Counted from the stretch's first letter, positions 8,528-16,809 are shown. The stretch is DNA of 64,000 nucleotides from Halobaculum halobium (GCF_030127145.1 NZ_CP126158.1:1116001-1180000), one strand, 5' to 3'. The notes: generated by a model not told the origin, from the sequence alone. Numbers and translations are program-made.

Positions 8528-9172
8528 TTACTCGCGGGCCCGCTCGATCACGTCGCGGAACTCCTCCGCGCGCTCGGTGATCGCGTCGAACTCGCCCGCC
8601 TCGACGAGGTCGCGGTCGACGAGCGCGGAGCCGGCGCCGACGCAGACCGCGCCCGCCTCGATGTAGTCGGCGGCGTTGTCCGGGGAGACGCCGCCGGTGG
8701 GCATGATTTCCAAGTGGCCGAGCGGTCCCTTCAGCGCTGCCACGTGATCGGGGCCGACAGTCTTAGCGGGGAACACCTTCACCAGGTCGGCGCCCGCCTC
8801 GTACGCGTTCACGGCCTCGGTCGGCGTCATCACGCCCGGGGCGCACAGCACGCCGTAGCGGTTGCACGTCTCGACGACGCCCTCGTCGAAGGAGGGGCAG
8901 ACGACGAACTCCGCGCCGGCGGCGATCGCCGCGCGGGCCGTCTCGCTGTCGAGGACGGTGCCCGCGCCGACGAGCGCGTCGTCGCCCAACGCCTCGGAGA
9001 GGGTCGCGATCATGTCCGTCGCGCCGGCAGTGTCGGCGGTGACTTCCAGGGCGGTGACGCCGCCGGCGACGAGCGCCTCCGCGGTGTCGACGACGGTCTC
9101 CGGCTGTGCGCCCCGTAGGACGGCGACGACGCCAGACTCGCGCATCGCGGCGAACGCATCGGTGGTACTCAT
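8528..9172 (-). CDS. eda: 2-dehydro-3-deoxy-phosphogluconate (KDPG) / KHG aldolase, bacterial type
   Basis: This is a class I aldolase of 214 residues that splits 2-keto-3-deoxy-6-phosphogluconate into pyruvate and glyceraldehyde-3-phosphate. It acts in the Entner-Doudoroff branch used by halophilic archaea. Key residues are visible: Glu43 in ALEV, the GAGTV loop (69-73), PGVMTPTE, the Schiff-base Lys132 in LVKVFPA, and the phosphate loop PTGGVSP. The family also cleaves 4-hydroxy-2-oxoglutarate, so the physiological substrate is not certain. The ATG at 9172 is well placed. The VOC gene follows closely downstream. Confidence 0.93.
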   Translation of the reverse strand: MSTTDAFAAMRESGVVAVLRGAQPETVVDTAEALVAGGVTALEVTADTAGATDMIATLSEALGDDALVGAGTVLDSETARAAIAAGAEFVVCPSFDEGVVETCNRYGVLCAPGVMTPTEAVNAYEAGADLVKVFPAKTVGPDHVAALKGPLGHLEIMPTGGVSPDNAADYIEAGAVCVGAGSALVDRDLVEAGEFDAITERAEEFRDVIERARE

Positions 9173-9238
9173 ACACGAGTGAACTTCCCCGCGAAGAATA
9201 AAACCGATCGGTGGGACGGCCGGGATTCCTCGGTTGGA

Positions 9239-9258
9239 GGGCCACGGTCCCGTGGCCC
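9239..9258 (-). terminator. 8-bp perfect hairpin downstream of the ABC permease gene
   Basis: The sequence gggccacg-gtcc-cgtggccc forms a perfect 8-bp stem with a 4-base loop. It lies 59 bases beyond the stop of the minus-strand ABC permease gene and ahead of the aldolase start. A transcription stop or RNA-end stabiliser is the simplest reading, but no T-run follows, so the role is inferred. Confidence 0.4.
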
Positions 9259-9316
9259 GATGGGCGCGAGGCCGGCGTCCGAACGCGACGCAGAAGCCGG
9301 TGATGACGGCCTCGGA

Positions 9317-10096
9317 CTACTCCCCGCGCGGCACCGCAGCCGCGCCCACTGCGAACGCGACGCCCGCCAGCGCCGCGAGGATCGCGAGGTTCGCAGTCGC
9401 GCCGAGGCCCGCGATCCCGCCGGACTCGGGCGTCGCGAACGTGAGCGCGCGGACGCCGCGCGAGAAGTACGTGAGCGGCGAGAGGTTCACCGCCGGGAGG
9501 AACCACTCCGGCAGCAACTCGGGGGAGACGAACGTGTCCGAGAGGAACAACAGCGGGAGTGCGATCGAGTTCGAGGCGGCGATGACGCCGTCCTGCGTGT
9601 CTGACACGCGCCCGAGCACCGAGCCGACGCCACAGAACAGCACGACCCCGACGACGATGAACGGCACCAGGAAGAGCAGATCCGCGGAGATGGGAATGGT
9701 CGCGCCGGTGACGAGGACGACAAGCGCGAACACCAGCAGCGATGCGACGCCGATGACGCCGACGTTGACGAGCGTGTGCGCCAGCAGCCACTCGGCGCGC
9801 GTCAGCGGCGTCGTCGCCAACTTCTCGAAGCGGTGACCGTCGCGGTGGCGCGCGATCTCGGAGCCGACTCGAGACAGCGGCGTGAACAGGACGACGGTCG
9901 CGAGATAGCCGGGGAGATAGTAGGCGTCAGGCTGAGAGAACAGCCCGCCACCGCCCGGTTGGGTGCGCACGAGCACGCCGAAGATCAGCACGAGCAGTAG
10001 CGGGAAGAAGAACGTGAAGAACACCGCAGTCCGGCGACGGAGGAACGAGCGCGTCGCCGCGAGCGTCTCCGCGCGGATCCGCCCGGCGCGACTCAC
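9317..10096 (-). CDS. ABC-2 type transporter permease
   Basis: This integral membrane subunit of an ABC exporter has 259 residues and six predicted helices (near residues 22-42, 58-78, 105-130, 137-160, 165-185 and 230-255). The C-terminal ABC-2 motif region reads LPEWFLPAVNLSPLTYFSRGVRAL. The start is a GTG at 10096 that overlaps the TGA of the ATPase gene by four bases (GTGA), which implies translational coupling and a two-gene exporter operon. The exported substrate is unknown; drugs, lipids or small peptides are typical for this type. Confidence 0.92.
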   Translation of the reverse strand: MSRAGRIRAETLAATRSFLRRRTAVFFTFFFPLLLVLIFGVLVRTQPGGGGLFSQPDAYYLPGYLATVVLFTPLSRVGSEIARHRDGHRFEKLATTPLTRAEWLLAHTLVNVGVIGVASLLVFALVVLVTGATIPISADLLFLVPFIVVGVVLFCGVGSVLGRVSDTQDGVIAASNSIALPLLFLSDTFVSPELLPEWFLPAVNLSPLTYFSRGVRALTFATPESGGIAGLGATANLAILAALAGVAFAVGAAAVPRGE

Positions 10097-11112
10097 CGCT
10101 CCGCCCCCGTTGCCCCCGCCGCGTCACCGGCGGATGCGCCCGCGCCAGTCGCGCCCGCGTCGACCTCGGCGTCGGCGCGGTCGACCGCGCTCGCGCCGGG
10201 GGTGAACGCGCCCTCGAACGTCTCGCCGGTCAAGCGGAGATACACGTCCTCCAGAGTCGGTTCGGTCCACGTGAGGGATTCGTAGTCGACATCGGCGTCC
10301 GCGAGCGCGGTCACCGCGTTCGCCAGATCCGACGGCGTCACGTCGCCGAGGACCAACTCGTCGGCGCCGACGTCGACGGCGAACCCCGCCGAACGGAGTG
10401 GCTCGGCGCCGGCGTCCACGTCGGGGCCGGCGATCACGAGGCGGGCGGGCCCGCCGTACTCGGCGACGAGGTCGGCGGGCGTGCCGACGGCGACGAGCGC
10501 GCCGTCGCGAAGCAGGCCGACGCGGTCAGCGAGTCGTTCCACCTCTTCCATCGAGTGACTGGTGAGAAAGACGGTGACACCGCCGTCCGCGAGCGACTCG
10601 ACGAGGCCCCACAGCGACCGCCGGCCCGCGGGGTCGATGCCGGTGGTCGGCTCGTCGAGAAACAGCACGTCCGGGTCGTTGACGAGCGCAGTGGCGACGC
10701 ACGCGCGGCGCTTCTGTCCCCCCGAGAGCTTCTCGTACCACGTGTCGGCGTCGTCGGCCAGCCCAACGTCCGCGAGCACGTCGTCGACCGGGCGCGACTC
10801 GTCGTACAGGCCGCCGTAGTAGGCGACCAGTTCCCGGGCGGTGAGACGCTCGGGCGGGCCGAACTCTTGGGGGAGCAACCCGACGCGCGAGCGGTCCGAC
10901 TCGCGGGTGGGACCGTCGAACAGTTCCAGGCTCCCCTCGGCGTCGATCGTCCCGGTGAGCGCGCGCACGAGCGTCGTCTTGCCCGCCCCGTTCGGGCCGA
11001 TCAGCCCGAACACCTCCCCCTCGCGGACGTCGAGCGAGACGCCGTCGAGCGCGACCGTCCCGTCGTAGGACTTGCGCGCGTCGACGGCGCGTACGGCCGT
11101 CTCGTCGTTCAT
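10093..11112 (-). CDS. ABC transporter ATP-binding protein
   Basis: This is the ATPase partner of the permease encoded just downstream. Walker A is GPNGAGKTT (39-47), the signature is LSGGQ (129-133), Walker B is LFLDEP (150-155), and the switch His is in FLTSHSMEEVERLA. After the nucleotide-binding domain (to about residue 230) comes a DUF4162-like C-terminal region, then an Ala/Gly/Asp-rich tail of about 40 residues (AEVDAGATGAGASAGDAAGA) that looks disordered and is not typical. The gene starts at ATG 11112. A membrane-located efflux function is inferred from the pairing. Confidence 0.93.
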   Translation of the reverse strand: MNDETAVRAVDARKSYDGTVALDGVSLDVREGEVFGLIGPNGAGKTTLVRALTGTIDAEGSLELFDGPTRESDRSRVGLLPQEFGPPERLTARELVAYYGGLYDESRPVDDVLADVGLADDADTWYEKLSGGQKRRACVATALVNDPDVLFLDEPTTGIDPAGRRSLWGLVESLADGGVTVFLTSHSMEEVERLADRVGLLRDGALVAVGTPADLVAEYGGPARLVIAGPDVDAGAEPLRSAGFAVDVGADELVLGDVTPSDLANAVTALADADVDYESLTWTEPTLEDVYLRLTGETFEGAFTPGASAVDRADAEVDAGATGAGASAGDAAGATGAER

Positions 11113-11185
11113 ACTGTCCGGTCGGGGCGTCGCGGAAGTAAGGGTGCCGAAGGCGGCCTCGCCAGCGGCGATCCGCTACGTCCGG

Positions 11186-11446
11186 TTACCACTCGACAGC
11201 ACGCGTCGCGAACAGCGAGACGCCGACAGCCCAGCGGACGACCGCGGCGGCGACGACGACGGCCGCCGCAGCCGTCGGGTCGATCCCCGTTCCGACGAGC
11301 CACTCGTGACACGTCCGGAGCACCCCCGTGGGCGAGAGCGTCGCGCCGAGCGCGAGGAAGCCGCCGAGTTCGCCCGCGAGCGCGTCGCGAACGGGGGCCG
11401 TCCGCGCCGCACGGTCGACCCACGGCTCGATCGGTCCCCCCGACAT
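11186..11446 (-). CDS. small membrane protein, unknown function
   Basis: The 86-residue product has an amphipathic N-terminal half followed by a strongly hydrophobic segment (about residues 57-80, AAAAVVVAAAVVRWAVGVSLF). I know no named family. A TATA-like GAATTATGTCC on the minus strand (about 11472-11483) lies 26-30 bases ahead of the ATG at 11446, consistent with a leaderless transcript, which supports a real gene. It stands 73 bases upstream of the ABC ATPase gene on the same strand. Confidence 0.6.
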   Translation of the reverse strand: MSGGPIEPWVDRAARTAPVRDALAGELGGFLALGATLSPTGVLRTCHEWLVGTGIDPTAAAAVVVAAAVVRWAVGVSLFATRAVEW

Positions 11447-11633
11447 ACCGGGTCGGTTGTGGAACCACCGGACATAATTCCGTCGCCGAAATAATCGATT
11501 TCAATACTGCGAGCGGGCCGTGCGCAGGGAACGGTCGGTCGACGGTCACGGTGGAGGTCCGCGCCGTCGAAGCCGTGCCACCGCGCGCCGAGGGCGGGAA
11601 AGCCTCTTGAGCCCGCTCCCTCATGCGATCGAC

Positions 11634-12296
11634 GTGACCGACGACCCCTCCCCGGATCCGCCCCCGCACGTCCAGCGCGCGGCGGTCCGCGACGGCTACG
11701 ACGGCATGGCGGCGGCGTACTCGCGCGAGCGCGACGCGCCGGAGGCGCCGCTCGTGGCGTCGTTTCTCGACCCGTTGGACGACGGCGACCGCCTCCTCGA
11801 CGCCGGCTGCGGGCAGGGGACGCCGGTGTTGAACCGCGTTCCGGCCGGCGTCGACGCCGTCGGGGTCGACCTCTCGACCTCGATGCTCGGCCTCGCCCGC
11901 CAGCGGGCCGACGCGGCGCTGGTCCGGGGCGACCTGACGCGGCTCCCGGTCGCGGCGGACGCCGTCGACGCCGTCACCGCACTCCACTCGGTGATCCACG
12001 TCCCGGTGTCCGAGCACCCGGCGGTCTTCCAAGAGTTCGCCCGCGTGCTCCGCCCGGGCGGTCGACTCTACCTCACGGCGGCCACGGGCGAAGACGGCTG
12101 GTCGGGCGCGAACGAGGATTGGCTCGGCTCGGGCGAGCTGATGGCGTGGTCGTTCCCCGGCATCGACCGGACCCGCGGTCAGCTTCGCGAGGCCGGCTTC
12201 CGGGTGACAGCCGAGCGCGTGCTCGACGATACTGTTGCGGACGACGACGACGGCGGCGCATGGACCCATCTGTTCGCGCGACTCGCGAAGGAGTGA
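11634..12296 (+). CDS. class I SAM-dependent methyltransferase
   Basis: This is a Rossmann-fold methyltransferase of 220 residues. Motif I is LLDAGCGQGTP, followed by the acidic strand end GVDLSTSMLGLA, a post-motif VRGDLTRLPVAADAVDAV and ARVLRPGGRLYL (motif III), as in methyltransf_11/25 domain proteins. The substrate is unknown; small molecules such as quinones are common for this size. I chose the GTG at 11634 (VTDDPSPDPP) because the frame upstream is Arg-rich and unlike the family. It is convergent with the Rdx gene and 58 bases from it. Confidence 0.88.
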   Translation: MTDDPSPDPPPHVQRAAVRDGYDGMAAAYSRERDAPEAPLVASFLDPLDDGDRLLDAGCGQGTPVLNRVPAGVDAVGVDLSTSMLGLARQRADAALVRGDLTRLPVAADAVDAVTALHSVIHVPVSEHPAVFQEFARVLRPGGRLYLTAATGEDGWSGANEDWLGSGELMAWSFPGIDRTRGQLREAGFRVTAERVLDDTVADDDDGGAWTHLFARLAKE

Positions 12297-12354
12297 TCCC
12301 GCCGCACGGCGTCAAAGCACGGGCTGACCCGCTGAGGTCGGTTGCAGCCGCTTC

Positions 12355-12597
12355 TCAGGCCGTCGCGCCCACGCGGTCGCCCACGGACTCGACGATGGCG
12401 TCCACGTCGAACTCGTCGGACTCCTTGTCGAAGACGACATCGCCGTCCGCACGGACCTCGAAGATCCCGGCGTCGCCGGTGACGAGCGACACCGAGTCGA
12501 CCTCCATACCGAACTCCTCGAGGATCGCAGTCTGGACGGTCTGTGCGCGCTCCAGCATCCCGCAGGGGACGCAGTACTCGATCTCGACGTCGGTCAT
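12355..12597 (-). CDS. Rdx/SelT-SelW-SelH family thioredoxin-like protein
   Basis: The 80-residue protein has a thioredoxin-like fold with the redox motif CVPC at residues 9-12 (IEYCVPCGM), an internal GDAGIFEVRADGDVVF strand pair and an acidic C-terminal helix. In selenoprotein W relatives one Cys is selenocysteine; here both are Cys. The family is thought to exchange thiols with partner proteins in the cytosol, but no haloarchaeal function is known to me. The ATG at 12597 fits the family start. Confidence 0.9.
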   Translation of the reverse strand: MTDVEIEYCVPCGMLERAQTVQTAILEEFGMEVDSVSLVTGDAGIFEVRADGDVVFDKESDEFDVDAIVESVGDRVGATA

Positions 12598-12767
12598 GCG
12601 ACCCCGGCTACGGACTCCGACGGCCTAAGTCCGACGCCCGATTCGCTATCGAGGCCGCTGATGGCGACGGTCGCCGGTCGCGCCGGACGGCGACGCTTCC
12701 AGCTCGGGGACCGACTCTGCAGTGCCCCTCGCAGTGATCCCAAGTGAAGCTGAGTCGACCGGGTTCC

Positions 12768-13007
12768 TCAGGCCGAGTCACTGACTCCCCACGTGATCCG
12801 GTCCCATAACCGCTCGTAACTGTAGTACGTCGCCGTCTTCACCACGTTCGCAACGAGCCCGATGTTCACCGCGTCGTTCACGTCGCCGACGACGGCCCAG
12901 GCGACGAGCACCGTGATCACGACCATCAGTGCACGGTAACAGAGCGTCTTGACGACCGCGCGTTTCCTGTGTTGGAGCGGCGACCGCGGGAGCGTGAGAC
13001 GCGCCAT
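12768..13007 (-). CDS. DUF2061 membrane protein
   Basis: The 79-residue protein has the DUF2061 layout: a basic start (RSPLQHRKRAVVKTLCYR), one helix (about 27-45), the loop GDVNDAVNIGLVANVVKTATYYSYERLWDR and a second short hydrophobic segment. The KT.CYR and YYSYERLWD signatures are characteristic. Function is unknown; bacterial homologues sit near sulfur and transport genes. It ends the ctaB-side minus-strand group, 89 bases downstream of the CxxC membrane protein. Confidence 0.88.
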   Translation of the reverse strand: MARLTLPRSPLQHRKRAVVKTLCYRALMVVITVLVAWAVVGDVNDAVNIGLVANVVKTATYYSYERLWDRITWGVSDSA

Positions 13008-13096
13008 ATTCTCTTACACGACTCCAAGTGTATAACCACTAATGATTTCATATCCGGACAACGTAACTGGAAAGAGTTGTTCTCCGGGGCCGTCGC

Positions 13097-13774
13097 TCAC
13101 CGGAGCAGATCGACGCCCGGACGCCACCACAACAGCGCGACCGTGACGACGAACACGAGCGTCGACGGCCCGTAACCGATCCCGGCGATCGCCGCGGCGA
13201 CGAACGCACCGCCGCCGACGAGCGATGCGGCCACGCCCGCCAGGATCGGAAGCGAGCACGACAGACACGAGAACAGGCCGAGCACGCCCGCGACGCCCGA
13301 GCCGCCGGCATCGACGACCGCACCGTACAGGAGGTACGCCAGCGCGCCGTAGCCGAGCACCTTCGCGGGCATGAGCACCGCGGCGGCGACGCCGACGTTG
13401 ACGATGAGCGCCGGTCCCCACCCAGGCGGGAGCAACGCCAACTCCACGCCCGGCGTCGTCCGCGGCGGCGCGACGCCGACGACGCCGCCGAAGACGGCGA
13501 GCAGCAGCGCGTAGCCGACGGCGACGACGATCGCGCGACGGCGCGTCTTCGCATCTCCGGCCGGTGGTCGATAGCGCGCGCCCACGACGAGCGCGAGGTT
13601 CACCCAGATCAGCCCGTACAGCGTGAACAGCGGGGAGGAGACGCTGGCGTTCGTGAACAGGAAGTACGCGACGACGGCCGCGAGTTCGACGTTGACCGCC
13701 AGCGCCGCGACGAGCAGGTCGCGACGGGAGACAGACAGGTCGACGCCGGCCAGTGGAAACGTGCCCGTGCTCAT
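13097..13774 (-). CDS. polytopic membrane protein with CxxC motif in the cytochrome oxidase locus
   Basis: The 225-residue protein has about seven predicted helices. The most distinctive feature is Cys170-x-x-Cys173 in GLFSCLSCSLPIL at the start of the fifth or sixth helix. The gene ends 89 bases before DUF2061 and lies 24 bases downstream of the ctaA-ctaB fusion gene on the same strand, so it is probably in the haem-O operon. A role in copper or haem handling or thiol redox during oxidase assembly is a reasonable guess from the motif and neighbours, but no family evidence fixes it. Confidence 0.8.
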   Translation of the reverse strand: MSTGTFPLAGVDLSVSRRDLLVAALAVNVELAAVVAYFLFTNASVSSPLFTLYGLIWVNLALVVGARYRPPAGDAKTRRRAIVVAVGYALLLAVFGGVVGVAPPRTTPGVELALLPPGWGPALIVNVGVAAAVLMPAKVLGYGALAYLLYGAVVDAGGSGVAGVLGLFSCLSCSLPILAGVAASLVGGGAFVAAAIAGIGYGPSTLVFVVTVALLWWRPGVDLLR

Positions 13775-13798
13775 GATGGGGAGGGACCTTGCAGGGGG

Positions 13799-15235
13799 TT
13801 ACAGCGCGAGCGCGTCGACGACGACGGCGAGCAGGACGACCCCGAGGTAGGCGTTGGATGCGTGGAACGCCCGGAACGCCGCTGCCTCGTCGCGTTCGTA
13901 GTGGAGGCGCACGATCGCCCAGAGGAACACGGCGCCGACGGCGACGCCGGCGAGGGCGTACAGCCAGTCGAGGCGGCCGAGGCCGACCATGGCGGCCGCG
14001 ACCGCGAGCGTCGCGCCGAAGTACCAGACGATGTGACGCCGCGTCGCCGTCTCCCCCCGGACGACGGGCATCATCGGGAAGCCGCCGCGCTCGTAGTCGT
14101 CCTTGTACGCGAGCGCGAGGTTGTAGAAGTGCGCCGGCGTCCAGAGGAAGATGAGCGCCGCCAGCGCGATCCCGCCGACGCCGATCTCGCCGGTGACGGC
14201 GGCCCACCCGATGAGCGCGGGGAGCGCTCCCGCGGCGCCACCGATGACCGTGTTCTGGACCGTGTTCGGCTTCAGCACGAGGGTGTACACGACCGAGTAG
14301 AACACGATCGCGACGAACCCGAGGACGGCCGCGAGGGGGTTCACCCACGCGAACAGTCCCACCGAGATCACGGTGAGAAGCAGGCCGAACGCAACAGCGT
14401 TGCGAACCGAAACCAGGTCGACCGCGAGCGGCCGGTCGCTCGTGCGTTGCATCCGGCGATCGATGTCGCGTTCGAACACGTGATTGAACGTGCCCGAAGC
14501 GCCGATGGAGAGGGCGCCCCCGGCGAGGGTCGCCGCGACGACCGGCACCGAGAGCCCGGGGCCGCCGGCCAGTGCCATCGCCGCGCTGGCGACGAGACAC
14601 AGCAGCCACATCAGCCGCGGCTTCATCAGCCGGAAGTACGCCGCCGCCGTCAGCCGCGCCCGCCGAACCGGGTCCGCGCGCCAGGAGGGGACCGGCGGGC
14701 GGTCCTCGGAGGTGAGCGGCTCGGCTGCCGGCTCGGGACCGCCGGGGGCGACCGCGGGGTCGTCGTCCGGGTCGCCCGTCCGGTCTTCCAGTTCCCACGC
14801 GAGCGCCGCGAGCAAGCCGAAGAACACCGCCAGTCCGCCCGCGAGGTGGACCGCCGACAGCGCAACCGGCACACCGGCGACGACCGCGAGCGTCTGGCGA
14901 CCGCCGGTCGCGACGTACGCGCCCAGCAGCGATTGAGCCGGGTACAGGAGGAACGCGCCGACAAGGGGAGCCGCGACCCGGCGACTCGGGCGTGCGCGCC
15001 AGGCCGCGACGCCAGTCGCGAGCACGAGCACCCCGACGGCGACCGCCACGGCCCGGTGTCCGAGCGCGACCCAGCCGGCCGGCTCGGTCGGAAGCCCGAA
15101 CCCGTTCCCGCAGGCCGGCCACGCTGTGCACGCCGTTGCGGCGTCCGTGACTGCCGTGGTCGCCCCCACCACGAGCAGCAGATACACGCCCATCGCGCTG
15201 GCCGCGAGCAGGGCCGGGAACCGCTTCGATATCAC
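13799..15235 (-). CDS. ctaB: haem O synthase (protohaem IX farnesyltransferase) with N-terminal CtaA/Cox15-like half
   Basis: This 478-residue fusion makes haem O from protohaem IX and farnesyl diphosphate for terminal oxidases, in the membrane. Residues about 1-155 resemble half of haem A synthase: four helices, CTAWPAC, a His in LGHRAVAV and another in SAVHLAGGL. A Pro/Glu/Asp linker (about 157-190) leads to the UbiA-type prenyltransferase domain with NHVFERDIDRRM as the first Asp-rich motif and YKDDYERGGFPMMP as the second region. I chose the GTG at 15235 because a TTGATATG box lies about 27 bases ahead, and everything upstream overlaps the coxB promoter and gene. Confidence 0.92.
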   Translation of the reverse strand: MISKRFPALLAASAMGVYLLLVVGATTAVTDAATACTAWPACGNGFGLPTEPAGWVALGHRAVAVAVGVLVLATGVAAWRARPSRRVAAPLVGAFLLYPAQSLLGAYVATGGRQTLAVVAGVPVALSAVHLAGGLAVFFGLLAALAWELEDRTGDPDDDPAVAPGGPEPAAEPLTSEDRPPVPSWRADPVRRARLTAAAYFRLMKPRLMWLLCLVASAAMALAGGPGLSVPVVAATLAGGALSIGASGTFNHVFERDIDRRMQRTSDRPLAVDLVSVRNAVAFGLLLTVISVGLFAWVNPLAAVLGFVAIVFYSVVYTLVLKPNTVQNTVIGGAAGALPALIGWAAVTGEIGVGGIALAALIFLWTPAHFYNLALAYKDDYERGGFPMMPVVRGETATRRHIVWYFGATLAVAAAMVGLGRLDWLYALAGVAVGAVFLWAIVRLHYERDEAAAFRAFHASNAYLGVVLLAVVVDALAL

Positions 15236-15395
15236 TGTCAGACCTTGCGACCCGCCACATATCAACCCCGCGCTTTCCAGGTTCAGCGGGTCACCGAGGG
15301 CCCGGCTCAACGGGGGGGGGCGCGGAACTGCAGCGCCCGATCGCCCTCTCTCGAGCGAGTCGCCGCCATCCGGTGTTTCGAGCGACAACAGTAGG

Positions 15396-15403
15396 TATTT
15401 ACG
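15396..15403 (+). promoter_or_regulatory. TATA box of coxB
   Basis: The sequence tatttacg, preceded by purines (aacagtagg), lies about 27 bases before the coxB ATG. This is the spacing expected for a leaderless haloarchaeal transcript. The divergent ctaB promoter (TTGATATG on the other strand near 15262) is about 130 bases away, so the two oxidase genes share one control region. Confidence 0.6.
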
Positions 15404-15427
15404 TGGCCTGCGCCAACCGCGAGTGTA

Positions 15428-16234
15428 ATGACGCGTACGCGACTGGGGAGCCTGCTGGTCGGGCTCGCCGGGTTGATGCTGTTCGCGACGCCGGTCGCGG
15501 CACAGGCATCGACGACGGCCGAGCTGATCAACGGCTTGAACACCGATCTGTTGTACGTCGCGGTTCCGATCACGCTGCTCGTCGAGATCATTCTCATCTA
15601 CACCGTCCTGAAGTTCAAGGACAGCGACGAACCGGCCCCGACGCGGGAGAACCGGCGCCTCGAGATCACGTGGACGGTCGCGACGGCGGTTATCCTCCTG
15701 TTCGTCGGCGTCGCCTCGTACGGCGTGCTGGCGAACCCCGACGTGACCTACACGGGCGGCCCCGAGGAGATCGACGCCGCAGACGGCGACGTGCACGTCG
15801 AGGCCGTCGCCTACCAGTGGAACTGGCGGATGAACTACCAGACCTCGAACATCAGCGAGTTGACCGCGAGCGACGTCGACACGTCGATCGTACCGCAAGC
15901 CGACGGGGTCGAGGGACCGGTGATAGTCGTTCCAGAGGGCCAGGACCTGTACTTCACCACCGCCTCTGACGACGTGATCCACGGCTTCAGCGTGCCCGCG
16001 CTCGGGCTGAAGCAGGACGCCGTCCCCGGCCAGACGAACACGCTCAAGACCGTCGCACAGGAGACCGGGACCTACCAGGGCTACTGTACCGAGTACTGCG
16101 GCGTCGCGCACTCCAACATGTACTTCACGGTAATCGTCGTCGAGCAGGGCACCTACGACGAGTTCGTCGACAGCCAGACCGCCTCGGGCGACGAGAGCGC
16201 CTCGCTGGCCACGCCGGCTGGCCTCGGCGCCTAA
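15428..16234 (+). CDS. coxB: cytochrome c oxidase subunit II
   Basis: This is the CuA-bearing subunit of a haem-copper oxidase, accepting electrons outside the membrane. Residues 1-26 form a signal peptide and two helices follow (about 40-62 and 82-102). The cupredoxin domain carries the aromatic patch WNWRMNY (131-137) and a complete CuA site: His185, Cys220, Glu222, Cys224, His228 and Met231 in GYCTEYCGVAHSNM. A weakly conserved Asp/Ser tail ends the protein. Subunit I is not in the window. It diverges from the ctaB fusion gene, as expected for co-regulated oxidase assembly. Confidence 0.95.
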   Translation: MTRTRLGSLLVGLAGLMLFATPVAAQASTTAELINGLNTDLLYVAVPITLLVEIILIYTVLKFKDSDEPAPTRENRRLEITWTVATAVILLFVGVASYGVLANPDVTYTGGPEEIDAADGDVHVEAVAYQWNWRMNYQTSNISELTASDVDTSIVPQADGVEGPVIVVPEGQDLYFTTASDDVIHGFSVPALGLKQDAVPGQTNTLKTVAQETGTYQGYCTEYCGVAHSNMYFTVIVVEQGTYDEFVDSQTASGDESASLATPAGLGA

Positions 16235-16432
16235 TCGACCGAATCTCCCCGTTCCGTCGGTCGCTTCGCGTTCCGTAATTCCGTTTTATCGGGGGCTCCG
16301 TTGGCTCCCAGTTCCGTTCTGTTCACGACTCCGTTCGTTCCGCGGAGTCCTCCCGTCGAGCCGTCGATCCCCGGAGACGCAGCCCTCTGTGTCGCCCCCG
16401 CGTTCAAGTCGCTGGTGACCGTACGGTCGACC

Positions 16433-16579
16433 ATGCGCGACGAGGCGGAGATCAGAGAGCAGTACGAGTATCTCGCCGAGCAGTTGGACTCCGAGGAGAT
16501 GCGCCACGAGGGGGTCAGACAGCTGTTCACGCATTATAAACGCGCGCTCGGGTGGGCACTCGAAGAAGAGCACATGTGA
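16433..16579 (+). CDS. short conserved acidic protein (48 aa), unknown function
   Basis: The product is MRDEAEIREQYEYLAEQLD plus a second helix rich in Glu, His and aromatics (RQLFTHYKRALGWALEEEH). It looks like a small two-helix protein of the kind common in haloarchaea. I chose the ATG at 16433 because the helix-forming sequence starts there and upstream codons are unlike it. The nearest TATA-like box (ttttatcg at 16284-16291) is about 145 bases upstream, which would give a leader of about 120 bases, unusual for this group. Confidence 0.65.
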   Translation: MRDEAEIREQYEYLAEQLDSEEMRHEGVRQLFTHYKRALGWALEEEHM

Positions 16580-16599
16580 GCGTTCGACCCGCCCGGTAG

Positions 16600-16712
16600 T
16601 TTTATCGCGATACCGAAGGTAGCGATCGGTGACGCTTCGTCTGGAGGGCCGAAGCGTCAGCGGGGACCGATCCGGGCGGCGCGCCGCGGGGGTTTCCGCG
16701 GCGCGCCCCCGT
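16600..16712 (+). ncRNA. candidate small RNA with its own TATA box and two stable hairpins
   Basis: A TATA-like tttatcgcg at 16600-16608 is followed about 20 bases later by two strong stem-loops. The first (16624-16672) has an outer 7-bp stem gatcggt/accgatc and an inner 9-bp stem gacgcttcg/cgaagcgtc. The second (16678-16707) is a perfect 12-bp stem ggcgcgccgcgg/ccgcggcgcgcc with a 6-base loop. No convincing protein is encoded across it on either strand. A bare terminator for the upstream short gene is the main alternative; the promoter placed right before the first hairpin argues for a separate RNA. Confidence 0.4.
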
Positions 16713-16809
16713 TCGTTCTCAACGCCCGCAAAGCTACGTCGCGAGCGGCCGCCACGGTAGGTTCACCGAGCCAACAACGAAGGCAGCGGAGCGTGGCTCC
16801 CCGAGCGGC

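Noticed and set aside
13014-15260. A 748-codon open frame on the minus strand
   Set aside because: It overlaps the ctaB fusion and CxxC membrane protein in another frame and is mostly Arg/Gly/Pro. The true genes in the overlapping frames have clear helices and motifs.
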